Of a stretch of 5,184 nucleotides of DNA, positions 1 through 5,184 are shown one piece after another. This DNA comes from an uncultured Anaerosacchariphilus sp. (lineage in GTDB: Bacteria > Bacillota > Clostridia > Lachnospirales > Lachnospiraceae), in the NCBI GenBank assembly GCA_934402125.1, contig CAKRTY010000133.1:1-5184 (forward strand), in the 5' to 3' direction. The notes beneath the pieces were generated by a model that had not been told where the DNA came from, ran no database searches, and worked only from the letters and a program-made list of their open reading frames with translations. Positions within the stretch are counted from its first letter, which is position 1, and each line of letters starts with the position of its first letter. A program made the position numbers and the translations under genes.

Positions 1-43
1 GTGGAGCGGTGGCTGGAGTGGGTCTTCCAGCTGACGAGGTTAT

Positions 44-84
44 AAAAAAGAAAAAGGGATTTGGCAGTTACGCCAAATCCCTTT
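44..84 (-). terminator. Intrinsic terminator of the ktrBA operon, overlapping the ktrA stop codon
   Basis: Seen directly: a perfect 13-bp inverted repeat (arms 53-65 and 72-84) with a 6-nt loop (66-71). On the minus strand it is followed by a U-rich tract (complement of positions 44-55, broken by one C). The ktrA stop codon (68-70) lies inside the loop, and the last few sense codons form the 5' arm. Read on the plus strand the 3' side has only three T's, so it is a weak terminator in that direction. Confidence 0.9.
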
Positions 85-733
85 CCAGCTTCCGGATATT
101 TTGGACTTTTCCGATGACGACGATGATGTCCTCCGACTGCAGCTTATAGTCGGGGGAGAGCTCGATGATGGTATTCTGATCGTGCTCAATGGCAATGATA
201 TTCAGGCCGTATTTTTTACGGATATTGATTTCCTGAATGGTTTTTCCTTCGATAAAGCCGCTGACCGGTACCTGTTGGATCTCGATATCATTGTCCAGGA
301 AAATGAAATCCAGGAAGTTTCCGGACAGGAGCTTCTTACCCAGACGGATGGCCATATCCCGCTCCGGATAGACCACCTCCGCGCCGATTTTCTCCAGAAC
401 AGCGCCCTGATCCTGACTGTTGGCCTTGGAAATCACATGGGGCACGCCCAGGGAAACCACGTTCAGGGTGGTCAGGATACTGGTATCGATACGGCTGCCG
501 ATGCAGACAATGACGGTATCGCAGTTCTGGATTCCCACCTCTGAAAGGGTAGCCTTGGAGAGGTTGTCACAGACAAAGGCGTATTCGGTATACTGCCGCA
601 TAGCCTTGACCTTTTCTTCATTCTGATCGACGACAATGACCTCTTTCCCGGCCTCCGCCAGAGTGATGGCAAGAGCAGTTCCGAAACGGCCCAGGCCGAC
701 GATTCCAAAGGTAGAATTTGCATTTTTCTTCAT
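68..733 (-). CDS. ktrA: KtrA/TrkA-family potassium uptake regulatory subunit (RCK protein)
   Basis: Cytosolic, nucleotide-binding gating subunit of a K+ transporter; family members form an octameric ring under the membrane subunit and open or close it according to bound ATP/ADP. The product is 221 residues, matching single-RCK KtrA (about 220) rather than the doubled E. coli TrkA (about 460). Seen: an N-terminal Rossmann fold with GLGRFG (13-18), an acidic residue ending strand 2 (Asp36), then a TrkA_C-type domain from about residue 140 to the end. Glu124 in the YPERDM segment aligns with the Glu that binds an activating divalent cation in Bacillus subtilis KtrA (alignment from memory). I chose the ATG at 733: it has GAGGAAG 8 nt upstream, and the in-frame extension to a TTG at 784 gives a non-homologous leader. 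It lies 62 nt downstream of ktrB on the same strand, so it is probably cotranscribed. Its last codons lie within the terminator hairpin. Confidence 0.93.
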   Translation of the reverse strand: MKKNANSTFGIVGLGRFGTALAITLAEAGKEVIVVDQNEEKVKAMRQYTEYAFVCDNLSKATLSEVGIQNCDTVIVCIGSRIDTSILTTLNVVSLGVPHVISKANSQDQGAVLEKIGAEVVYPERDMAIRLGKKLLSGNFLDFIFLDNDIEIQQVPVSGFIEGKTIQEINIRKKYGLNIIAIEHDQNTIIELSPDYKLQSEDIIVVIGKVQNIRKLERDLA

Positions 734-795
734 CTTTTTCGCTTCCTCATTTCTGTAATGATAGCAGGCAAAAGAGCCTGACAAAACATGTTATG

Positions 796-2079
796 TTAAC
801 CAATGGTGATGGATTCTTCCGTGTACCGGGCGTTCTGCTCCGGCCGTTCAATCCACATGGTGATAATCGTAAATGCGCCCAGTCTTCCGATAAACATCAG
901 GAAAATCAGGAGCAGCTTGCTGGCTGCATGCAGATTGGCCGTGATTCCCGTGGACAGTCCTGCGGTGCCGAAGGCGGAGACAACCTCAAAAAGCAGCTGC
1001 CTCATTTCAAAGGAAGGCTCCAGGAGACAGAGCAGAAAGGTTCCGATGAGAACGACACTGAGGGACAGCTGGGTAATCAGAAAGGCCCGGGAGGTGTTTT
1101 CCGGGGAAATGCTCCGGTGAAAGGCTCCCATGTGCCGCTTATTCAGGGCACTCCGCATGGTCTGTATCAGGATAAAGAAGGTGCTGGTCTTGATACCGCC
1201 TCCGGTGGAGCCGGGGGACGCGCCGATAAACATCAGCAGAATCATCACAAAGAGTCCTGCATGGGAAAATTCATTTATAGGGTAAGTGGCAAAGCCGGCA
1301 GTCCGGGGGGTGACGCTGTTGAAAAACGCGCCAATCCAGGGCATATGCTCCGTAAAACGAAAGACCAGGGTACCCGCAATCAGAAGCGTCAGGGTGGTGC
1401 TTATAACCACCTTAGAGTGGAGGGTCAGCTTCCGGAAGGAGCGGTTTCTCAGGACGTCTAGGATCACCAGGAAGCCCAGGCCGCCGAAGATAATCAGGCC
1501 GCCGGTAACCAGGTTCAGCAGGATATCGTTCTGGTAAGGAATGAGGCTCTGGCCACCGCCCAGAATGTCGAAGCCGGCGTTATTAAAGGAGGAAATGGAA
1601 TGAAAGATACTGATTCCCACAGCCTCCAGGGGCGGATAGTCCCGGACAAAGACCGGAAAGCTCAGAAGCGCGCCCACTGTTTCGAAAATTAAGGTGGTAA
1701 GCAAGATAGCCTTTAACAGCCGGACGATGCCCCTGAAGTTGTCCACATTGAGAGCTTCCTTTAAAAGAAGCCGGCTCTTAAATCCCACCCGCCGTCTGGT
1801 AGCCAGCATAAGGCCTGCGCCCATGGAGGTGAAGCCCAGACCGCCGGTCTGGATAAGCAGCGCCAGAATCACCCGGCCGAAGACCGTATAGGTGTCGCCG
1901 GGGTCTACGGTCACCAGGCCTGTGACACAGGTGGCGCTGGTGGCGGTAAAAAGCGCGTCCAGAAAGCTGGTATGGACGCCGGGGCGCAAGGATACCGGCA
2001 GCATGAGGAAACAGGCTCCGGTCAGGATAATCAGTCTTGCGGGCGGCTGGTTTTTAATAAAGCGTAAAATATGTTTCAT
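796..2079 (-). CDS. ktrB: KtrB/TrkH-family potassium transporter membrane subunit
   Basis: Integral membrane K+ uptake (often K+/Na+-dependent) subunit of the SKT superfamily. At 427 residues it is close to Ktr-type KtrB and shorter than TrkH. Seen: four M1-P-M2 repeats. The selectivity-filter glycines are all present: TCVTG (50-54), NNAGF (166-170), RTAGF (259-263) and GTAGLS (371-376). The flexible gate loop GASPGSTGGGIKT (286-298) of the third repeat and a conserved-looking Arg in the last helix (IGRLG, 397-401) are also present. Hydrophobic helices lie at about 12-31, 67-90, 123-145, 184-210, 224-241, 272-287, 333-354 and 388-410. Start: the ATG at 2079 has AAGGGAG 5 nt upstream. The in-frame ATG at 2106 has no usable Shine-Dalgarno and coincides with the predicted transcription start. 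It is the first gene of the operon, with ktrA downstream. It could equally be labelled trkH; Na+-coupling and affinity cannot be read from sequence. Confidence 0.94.
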   Translation of the reverse strand: MKHILRFIKNQPPARLIILTGACFLMLPVSLRPGVHTSFLDALFTATSATCVTGLVTVDPGDTYTVFGRVILALLIQTGGLGFTSMGAGLMLATRRRVGFKSRLLLKEALNVDNFRGIVRLLKAILLTTLIFETVGALLSFPVFVRDYPPLEAVGISIFHSISSFNNAGFDILGGGQSLIPYQNDILLNLVTGGLIIFGGLGFLVILDVLRNRSFRKLTLHSKVVISTTLTLLIAGTLVFRFTEHMPWIGAFFNSVTPRTAGFATYPINEFSHAGLFVMILLMFIGASPGSTGGGIKTSTFFILIQTMRSALNKRHMGAFHRSISPENTSRAFLITQLSLSVVLIGTFLLCLLEPSFEMRQLLFEVVSAFGTAGLSTGITANLHAASKLLLIFLMFIGRLGAFTIITMWIERPEQNARYTEESITIG

Positions 2080-2084
2080 AGGAT

Positions 2085-2091
2085 CTCCCTT
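2085..2091 (-). promoter_or_regulatory. Ribosome binding site deciding the ktrB start
   Basis: Minus-strand AAGGGAG ends 5 nt before the ATG at 2079. The competing upstream ATG at 2106 lacks a comparable site. This is the reason for starting the protein at MKHILRF rather than nine residues earlier. Confidence 0.75.
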
Positions 2092-2112
2092 GATTTTTAA
2101 CGACATGCCCTT

Positions 2113-2141
2113 ATTATACGAGGAAAGAGTGGAAGGAACAA
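2113..2141 (-). promoter_or_regulatory. Sigma-A-type promoter of the ktrBA operon
   Basis: Minus strand: -35 TTGTTC (2141 to 2136), a 17-nt spacer, and a consensus -10 TATAAT (2118 to 2113). The expected transcription start is near 2106, giving a leader of about 27 nt to the ATG at 2079. That is too short for a c-di-AMP (ydaO-type) riboswitch such as precedes some potassium genes. AT-rich sequence with A-tracts lies just upstream of the -35 (2153-2172). Prediction from sequence only. Confidence 0.75.
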
Positions 2142-2195
2142 GAGATTTGGGGAAAATTAAGAAAAAATCAAACTTTATTTTGGAGGAAATGGCAC

Positions 2196-2224
2196 TTGCA
2201 CCGCCTACAAAACCATGTTATGAT
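2196..2224 (+). promoter_or_regulatory. Sigma-A-type promoter of galE
   Basis: Plus strand: -35 TTGCAC (2196-2201), a 17-nt spacer, and -10 TATGAT (2219-2224). Transcription would start near 2231, leaving a leader of about 61 nt before the galE ATG. It diverges from the ktrBA promoter, with 54 bp between the two -35 boxes. I see no riboswitch-sized structure or clear operator palindrome in the leader. Confidence 0.65.
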
Positions 2225-2291
2225 TTAGCAGTGAATAATAGTGGAACAAATATTAGCAAAAACTAACCTTTGAAAACAGGAGGACAGTTTG

Positions 2292-3311
2292 ATGTCAATT
2301 TTGGTAACAGGCGGTGCGGGCTTTATCGGAAGCCACACCTGTGTAGAATTATTGAATGCAGGCTATGAGGTAGTAGTTGTAGATAATCTGTATAATGCAA
2401 GTGAAAAAGCGCTGGAGCGCGTGGAGCAGATTACAGGAAAGAAGGTTACGTTCTATGAGGCGGATATTCTGGATCGTGACGCCCTGAACGCCATCTTTGA
2501 TAAGGAGCAGGTTGAATCCGTTATTCATTTTGCAGGCTACAAGGCCGTGGGTGAGTCGGTACGCAAGCCCATCGAGTATTACTATAATAATATTACCGGA
2601 ACTCTGATTCTCTGTGATGTGATGAGAAAGCACAACGTAAAGAATATTGTGTTCAGTTCCTCTGCTACCGTATACGGTGATCCGGCATTTATCCCGATTA
2701 CCGAGGAATGCCCCAAGGGTAAGATTACCAACCCCTATGGACAGACCAAGGGCATGCTGGAGCAGGTGCTGACCGATATCTTTGTATCCGATCCGGAGTG
2801 GAGAGTGGTACTGCTTCGTTACTTCAATCCCATCGGCGCTCACAAGAGCGGCCTCATCGGAGAGGATCCGAAGGGCATTCCGAACAACCTGGTTCCCTAT
2901 GTGGCGCAGGTGGCCATCGGCAAGCTGAAATGCCTGGGCGTCTTCGGAAATGACTACGATACCCACGACGGAACCGGCGTGCGTGATTACATTCACGTGG
3001 TAGATCTGGCCAAGGGACATGTGGCAGCGATTAAAAAGGTAGAGAAAACCGAGCCAGGCGTATTGATTTACAATCTGGGTACCGGAAAGGGCTACAGCGT
3101 TCTGGATGTGGTTCATGCCTTTGAGAAGGCTTGCGGTAAAGAGATTCCCTATGAGATCAAGCCGCGCCGTGCAGGCGATATTGCCACCTGTTACGCAGAT
3201 CCCACCAAGGCAAAGAAGGAGCTGGGCTGGGTAGCGGAGTATGGCATTGAGGAAATGTGTGAGGATTCCTGGAGATGGCAGACCATGAACCCGAACGGTT
3301 ATGCAGACTAA
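2292..3311 (+). CDS. galE: UDP-glucose 4-epimerase
   Basis: Cytosolic NAD-dependent extended SDR enzyme that interconverts UDP-galactose and UDP-glucose (Leloir pathway; also supplies precursors for surface polysaccharides). At 339 residues it is full length (E. coli GalE is 338). Seen: the nucleotide-binding TGGAGFIG (6-13), DNLYNAS (31-37), the [10 protein letters not shown] segment with catalytic Ser124, and NPYGQTK with Tyr149 and Lys153, numbered as in E. coli. Further family blocks are [33 protein letters not shown] and the C-terminal WRWQ. Cys300 sits where E. coli has Tyr299 and the human enzyme has Cys307, which suggests it also accepts UDP-GlcNAc/UDP-GalNAc. The ATG at 2292 is preferred (AGGAGG at 2278-2283, 8 nt spacing); a TTG codon sits immediately before it. 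It has its own promoter and terminator and no galK or galT beside it, so it appears monocistronic. Confidence 0.97.
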   Translation: MSILVTGGAGFIGSHTCVELLNAGYEVVVVDNLYNASEKALERVEQITGKKVTFYEADILDRDALNAIFDKEQVESVIHFAGYKAVGESVRKPIEYYYNNITGTLILCDVMRKHNVKNIVFSSSATVYGDPAFIPITEECPKGKITNPYGQTKGMLEQVLTDIFVSDPEWRVVLLRYFNPIGAHKSGLIGEDPKGIPNNLVPYVAQVAIGKLKCLGVFGNDYDTHDGTGVRDYIHVVDLAKGHVAAIKKVEKTEPGVLIYNLGTGKGYSVLDVVHAFEKACGKEIPYEIKPRRAGDIATCYADPTKAKKELGWVAEYGIEEMCEDSWRWQTMNPNGYAD

Positions 3312-3339
3312 GATAAGAGTTGGAATATAGAACTGTTTC

Positions 3340-3379
3340 GGGATACTGCTGCGAATCAGAGCGGCAGTATCCCCTTTTT
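3340..3379 (+). terminator. Intrinsic terminator downstream of galE
   Basis: A 13-bp stem with one G-U pair (arms 3340-3352 and 3361-3373), an 8-nt loop and, after one C, five T's (3375-3379). It begins 28 nt after the galE stop codon and separates galE from the next gene, although both are on the same strand. Confidence 0.9.
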
Positions 3380-3404
3380 GTGAAATAGAAACTATTTTTA
3401 TAAC
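3378..3404 (+). promoter_or_regulatory. Candidate promoter of the DUF1846 gene
   Basis: The terminator upstream implies a promoter in the roughly 55 bp before the gene. The best fit is TTGTGA (3378-3383) and TATAAC (3399-3404) with a short 15-nt spacer; a second possible -10, TATAAA, is at 3406-3411. The -35 overlaps the galE terminator U-tract. The segment is very AT-rich, so the assignment of boxes is tentative. Confidence 0.35.
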
Positions 3405-3413
3405 GTATAAAAA
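3395..3413. repeat. AT-only inverted repeat upstream of the DUF1846 gene
   Basis: Arms TTTTTATA (3395-3402) and TATAAAAA (3406-3413) are perfectly complementary around a 3-nt centre ACG. It overlaps both candidate -10 boxes and ends 21 nt before the start codon. It could be an operator, or a chance product of AT-richness. Confidence 0.4.
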
Positions 3414-3434
3414 ATTAATTACAGGGGAGAAAAC

Positions 3435-4889
3435 ATGAGAAAAGGATTTGACAATGACAAATATCTGGCTATGCAGTCGGAGCATATCCGGGAGCGTATC
3501 GCCCAGTTTGACAATAAGCTGTATCTGGAATTCGGTGGAAAGCTCTATGACGATTATCACGCGTCCCGCGTGCTGCCGGGTTTTGAGCCGGACAGCAAGC
3601 TGCGGATGCTGATGCAACTGGCCGATCAGGTAGAGATCGTCATCGTAATCAGCGCGGAGGATATCGAAAAGAATAAGGTGCGCGGCGATCTGGGAATCAC
3701 CTACGATTCCGATCTGCTCCGCCTGAAGGCTATCTTTGAGTCTAAGAACCTCTATGTGGGCAGCGTCTGCATTACCCATTTTGCAGGCCAGTACAGCGCG
3801 CAGATGTTCCAGAGCCGTCTGGAGAAAATGGGCGTAAAGGTATACCGCCATTACCTGATTCCGGGATACCCGAACAATATTCCTTTTATCGTAAGCGACG
3901 AGGGCTACGGCCACAACGAATATATCGAGACCACCAAGCCGCTGGTGGTTGTCACTGCGCCGGGGCCGGGAAGCGGAAAGATGGCTACCTGTCTGTCCCA
4001 GCTCTATCATGAGCATAAGCGCGGCGTCCGCGCGGGCTATGCCAAGTATGAGACCTTCCCCATCTGGAATCTGCCCCTCGGCCATCCGGTAAATCTGGCT
4101 TACGAGGCGGCTACCGCGGATCTGAACGACGTCAATATGATTGACCCCTATCATCTGGAGGCGTATGGAAAAACTACGGTAAATTATAACCGGGACGTGG
4201 AGATCTTCCCGGTGCTGCGCGCCATGTTTATGGAGATTTACGGGGAATGCCCCTACAAGTCCCCCACAGACATGGGCGTCAATATGGCCGGCAATTGTAT
4301 CATAGACGACGAGGCCTGCCGGGAGGCGTCCGGACAGGAGATTATCCGTCGCTACTATCAGACGCTGGTCAATATCGCCCGGGGCAAATCCAAAGAGGAA
4401 GAGGCTTACAAAATTGAGCTTCTGATGAATAATGCAGGCGTGACGGTCAAAGATCGAAAGGTCGTACCGGCAGCCCTGGCCCGCGCCGAGGAGACCGGAC
4501 ACACAGCCGCAGCCATCGAGCTGCCGGACGGCACCCTGCTTACAGGCAAGACCAGCGATCTGATGGGAGCCTGCTCTGCCCTGCTTATTAAGGCGTTGAA
4601 GCATCTGGCAGGCATTGACGAGGAGGTACTTCTGATTACCCCGAATGTCATTAAGCCGATCCAGAAGCTGAAGGTAGAGTATCTGGGCAGCCGCAATCCG
4701 CGTCTTCACATGGAAGAGGTTCTGATTGCCCTGTCCTCCAGTACAGAGAGCAACCCGCTGGCAGATCTGGCTCTCCGCCAGCTTCCGAATCTCCGTGGCA
4801 GCCAGGTGCATACCTCCCGGATGCTGAACGCGGCAGATGAAAAGACTTTCCAGAAACTGGGAATTATGCTGACCTCTGAGGCAAAATAG
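3435..4889 (+). CDS. DUF1846 / UPF0371 family protein of unknown function
   Basis: A 484-residue soluble protein with no signal peptide or membrane helix. It is recognised from family-wide blocks: an N-terminal KLYLEFGGKLYDDYHASRVL region (28-47), RGDLGITYDSD (83-93), VVVTAPGPGSGKMATCLSQ (171-189), YAKYETFPIWNLPL (202-215), ATADLNDVNMIDP (226-238), SPTDMGVNMAG (276-286), EIIRRYYQTLV (302-312) and LGSRNPRLH (417-425). The GPGSGK stretch (177-182) resembles a phosphate-binding loop but does not fit the Walker A consensus exactly (Pro replaces the first Gly and Met follows the Lys). The C-terminus is about ten residues shorter than streptococcal relatives as I recall them. Start: the ATG at 3435 has GGGGAG 5 nt upstream. 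It sits between two strong terminators, so it is probably monocistronic. Family membership is confident; the biochemical role is not known to me, and some relatives carry an unsupported protease label. Confidence 0.93.
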   Translation: MRKGFDNDKYLAMQSEHIRERIAQFDNKLYLEFGGKLYDDYHASRVLPGFEPDSKLRMLMQLADQVEIVIVISAEDIEKNKVRGDLGITYDSDLLRLKAIFESKNLYVGSVCITHFAGQYSAQMFQSRLEKMGVKVYRHYLIPGYPNNIPFIVSDEGYGHNEYIETTKPLVVVTAPGPGSGKMATCLSQLYHEHKRGVRAGYAKYETFPIWNLPLGHPVNLAYEAATADLNDVNMIDPYHLEAYGKTTVNYNRDVEIFPVLRAMFMEIYGECPYKSPTDMGVNMAGNCIIDDEACREASGQEIIRRYYQTLVNIARGKSKEEEAYKIELLMNNAGVTVKDRKVVPAALARAEETGHTAAAIELPDGTLLTGKTSDLMGACSALLIKALKHLAGIDEEVLLITPNVIKPIQKLKVEYLGSRNPRLHMEEVLIALSSSTESNPLADLALRQLPNLRGSQVHTSRMLNAADEKTFQKLGIMLTSEAK

Positions 4890-4916
4890 ATACAGAGAAA
4901 GAACGTAGAAGAATGG

Positions 4917-4953
4917 AAAACCGGGACTGTCCGTTGAGACAGTCCCGGTTTTT
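4917..4953. terminator. Bidirectional intrinsic terminator between the DUF1846 gene and pyrG
   Basis: A perfect 15-bp inverted repeat (arms 4917-4931 and 4938-4952) with a 6-nt loop. The outer pairs are four A's facing four T's, with a fifth T at 4953. The hairpin therefore has a GC-rich core and a U-run on the 3' side in either direction, and can end both the plus-strand DUF1846 transcript and the minus-strand pyrG transcript. Confidence 0.92.
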
Positions 4954-4972
4954 GGCTGTGTTTATAGAAAGC

Positions 4973-5184
4973 TTAATTCTGATGTTCGTTCCGGTACTCG
5001 AGAGCCGCCGCCACAAAGCCGCGGAACAGCGGATGGGGCCGGTTCGGTCTGGATTTCAGCTCCGGGTGGGCCTGAGTAGCCAGGAAGAACGGGTGATCCG
5101 GGAGCTCAATCATTTCCACAATTCTTCCATCCGGAGAGATACCGGACAGGGTCATACCGGACTGACGGAGGATCTCCCGGTAAT
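4973..5184 (-). CDS. pyrG: CTP synthase, C-terminal fragment (gene runs off the right edge)
   Basis: Last 69 residues of CTP synthase, which converts UTP, ATP and glutamine to CTP in the cytosol. Only the end of the class I glutamine amidotransferase domain is visible. Seen: [19 protein letters not shown], then [12 protein letters not shown], where the His and Glu of QAHPE are the last two members of the Cys-His-Glu glutaminase triad (His515 and Glu517 in E. coli numbering), then [16 protein letters not shown] and a short tail. The reading frame stays open upstream through the window edge (residues YREILRQSG precede the internal Met at 5155), so that Met is not the start. The catalytic Cys, the synthetase domain and the promoter lie outside. 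It ends 20 nt from the shared terminator and converges with the DUF1846 gene. Confidence 0.95.
   Translation of the reverse strand, partial: YREILRQSGMTLSGISPDGRIVEMIELPDHPFFLATQAHPELKSRPNRPHPLFRGFVAAALEYRNEHQN

Noticed and set aside
1..45. A plus-strand open end reading VERWLEWVFQLTRL then TAA at 43-45, possibly the C-terminus of a convergent gene.
   Set aside because: Fourteen residues with no recognisable motif. The adjacent hairpin is a poor terminator in the plus direction, and other frames are equally possible. Left unassigned.
101..544. Plus-strand ORFs antisense to ktrA, including an Asp-rich one.
   Set aside because: Shadows of the well-supported ktrA coding frame, with no ribosome binding site or family resemblance.
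765..780. Small inverted repeat (CAGGC, 6-nt loop, GCCTG) between ktrB and ktrA.
   Set aside because: Only 5 bp of stem and no U-tract on the minus strand, so it is not a terminator. A processing or stability role cannot be supported.
718..1461. A 247-codon plus-strand ORF antisense to ktrB (with others at 803-1120, 1286-1537 and 1694-1891).
   Set aside because: The opposite strand encodes an unmistakable four-repeat KtrB. The shadow translations are low-complexity, Gly/Lys/Arg-rich and lack domains.
2136..2249. Repeated GGAACAA heptamer (2135-2141 and 2243-2249) in the divergent region.
   Set aside because: A seven-base direct repeat in a purine-rich region is expected by chance. The first copy overlaps the ktrB -35 box, which explains it.
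2189..2266. A 25-codon plus-strand ORF (MALAPPTKP...) preceded by GGAGG.
   Set aside because: The GGAGG lies only 2 nt from the ATG, and the ORF is covered by the predicted galE promoter, so a transcript starting near 2231 would not contain its start.
2231..2291. Possible riboswitch or attenuator in the galE leader.
   Set aside because: The leader is about 61 nt and AT-rich, with no stable hairpin, conserved aptamer elements or terminator-antiterminator pair.
4406..4696. A 96-codon minus-strand ORF inside the DUF1846 gene.
   Set aside because: Antisense shadow of conserved coding sequence; Ser/Arg-rich with no start signal.

Overview
The window looks like an ordinary chromosomal housekeeping segment of a Gram-positive anaerobe of the Clostridia, most plausibly a Lachnospiraceae-like gut bacterium. 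This is inferred from protein flavour (two-subunit Ktr-type potassium transporter, a Firmicutes-like GalE, a DUF1846/UPF0371 protein, a Bacillus/Clostridium-like CTP synthase C-terminus), purine-rich Shine-Dalgarno sites, sigma-A-type promoters with 17-bp spacers, and U-tract intrinsic terminators. No 16S or other taxonomic marker is present, so the assignment is soft.

Layout. Positions 1-43 hold only an edge fragment with no assignable gene. Positions 44-84 hold an intrinsic terminator that overlaps the end of the next gene. On the minus strand, a two-gene potassium-uptake operon runs leftward: ktrB/trkH-like (2079 to 796), then ktrA/trkA-like (733 to 68), driven by a good promoter at 2113-2141. 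A 185-200 bp divergent intergenic region carries that promoter and, on the plus strand, a separate promoter at 2196-2224 for galE (2292-3311). galE ends at a strong terminator (3340-3379). A DUF1846/UPF0371 gene follows on the plus strand (3435-4889). It converges on the 3' end of pyrG (minus strand, 4973 to beyond the right edge), and one symmetrical hairpin (4917-4953) can terminate both.

Function. KtrB is the membrane K+-conducting subunit and KtrA its cytosolic nucleotide-binding gating ring; together they make a complete K+ uptake system. GalE interconverts UDP-glucose and UDP-galactose, and a Cys at its substrate-gate position suggests it also handles the N-acetylated sugars. PyrG makes CTP from UTP. 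The DUF1846 protein has no assigned function. The genes fall into four separately terminated units and do not form one pathway.

I found no mobile element, CRISPR array, tRNA/rRNA, riboswitch or obviously novel system. The points most worth a second look are the terminator embedded in the ktrA stop region, the GalE specificity residue, the uncharacterised DUF1846 gene with its P-loop-like motif, and the overlap of a predicted transcription start with an in-frame upstream ATG at ktrB.
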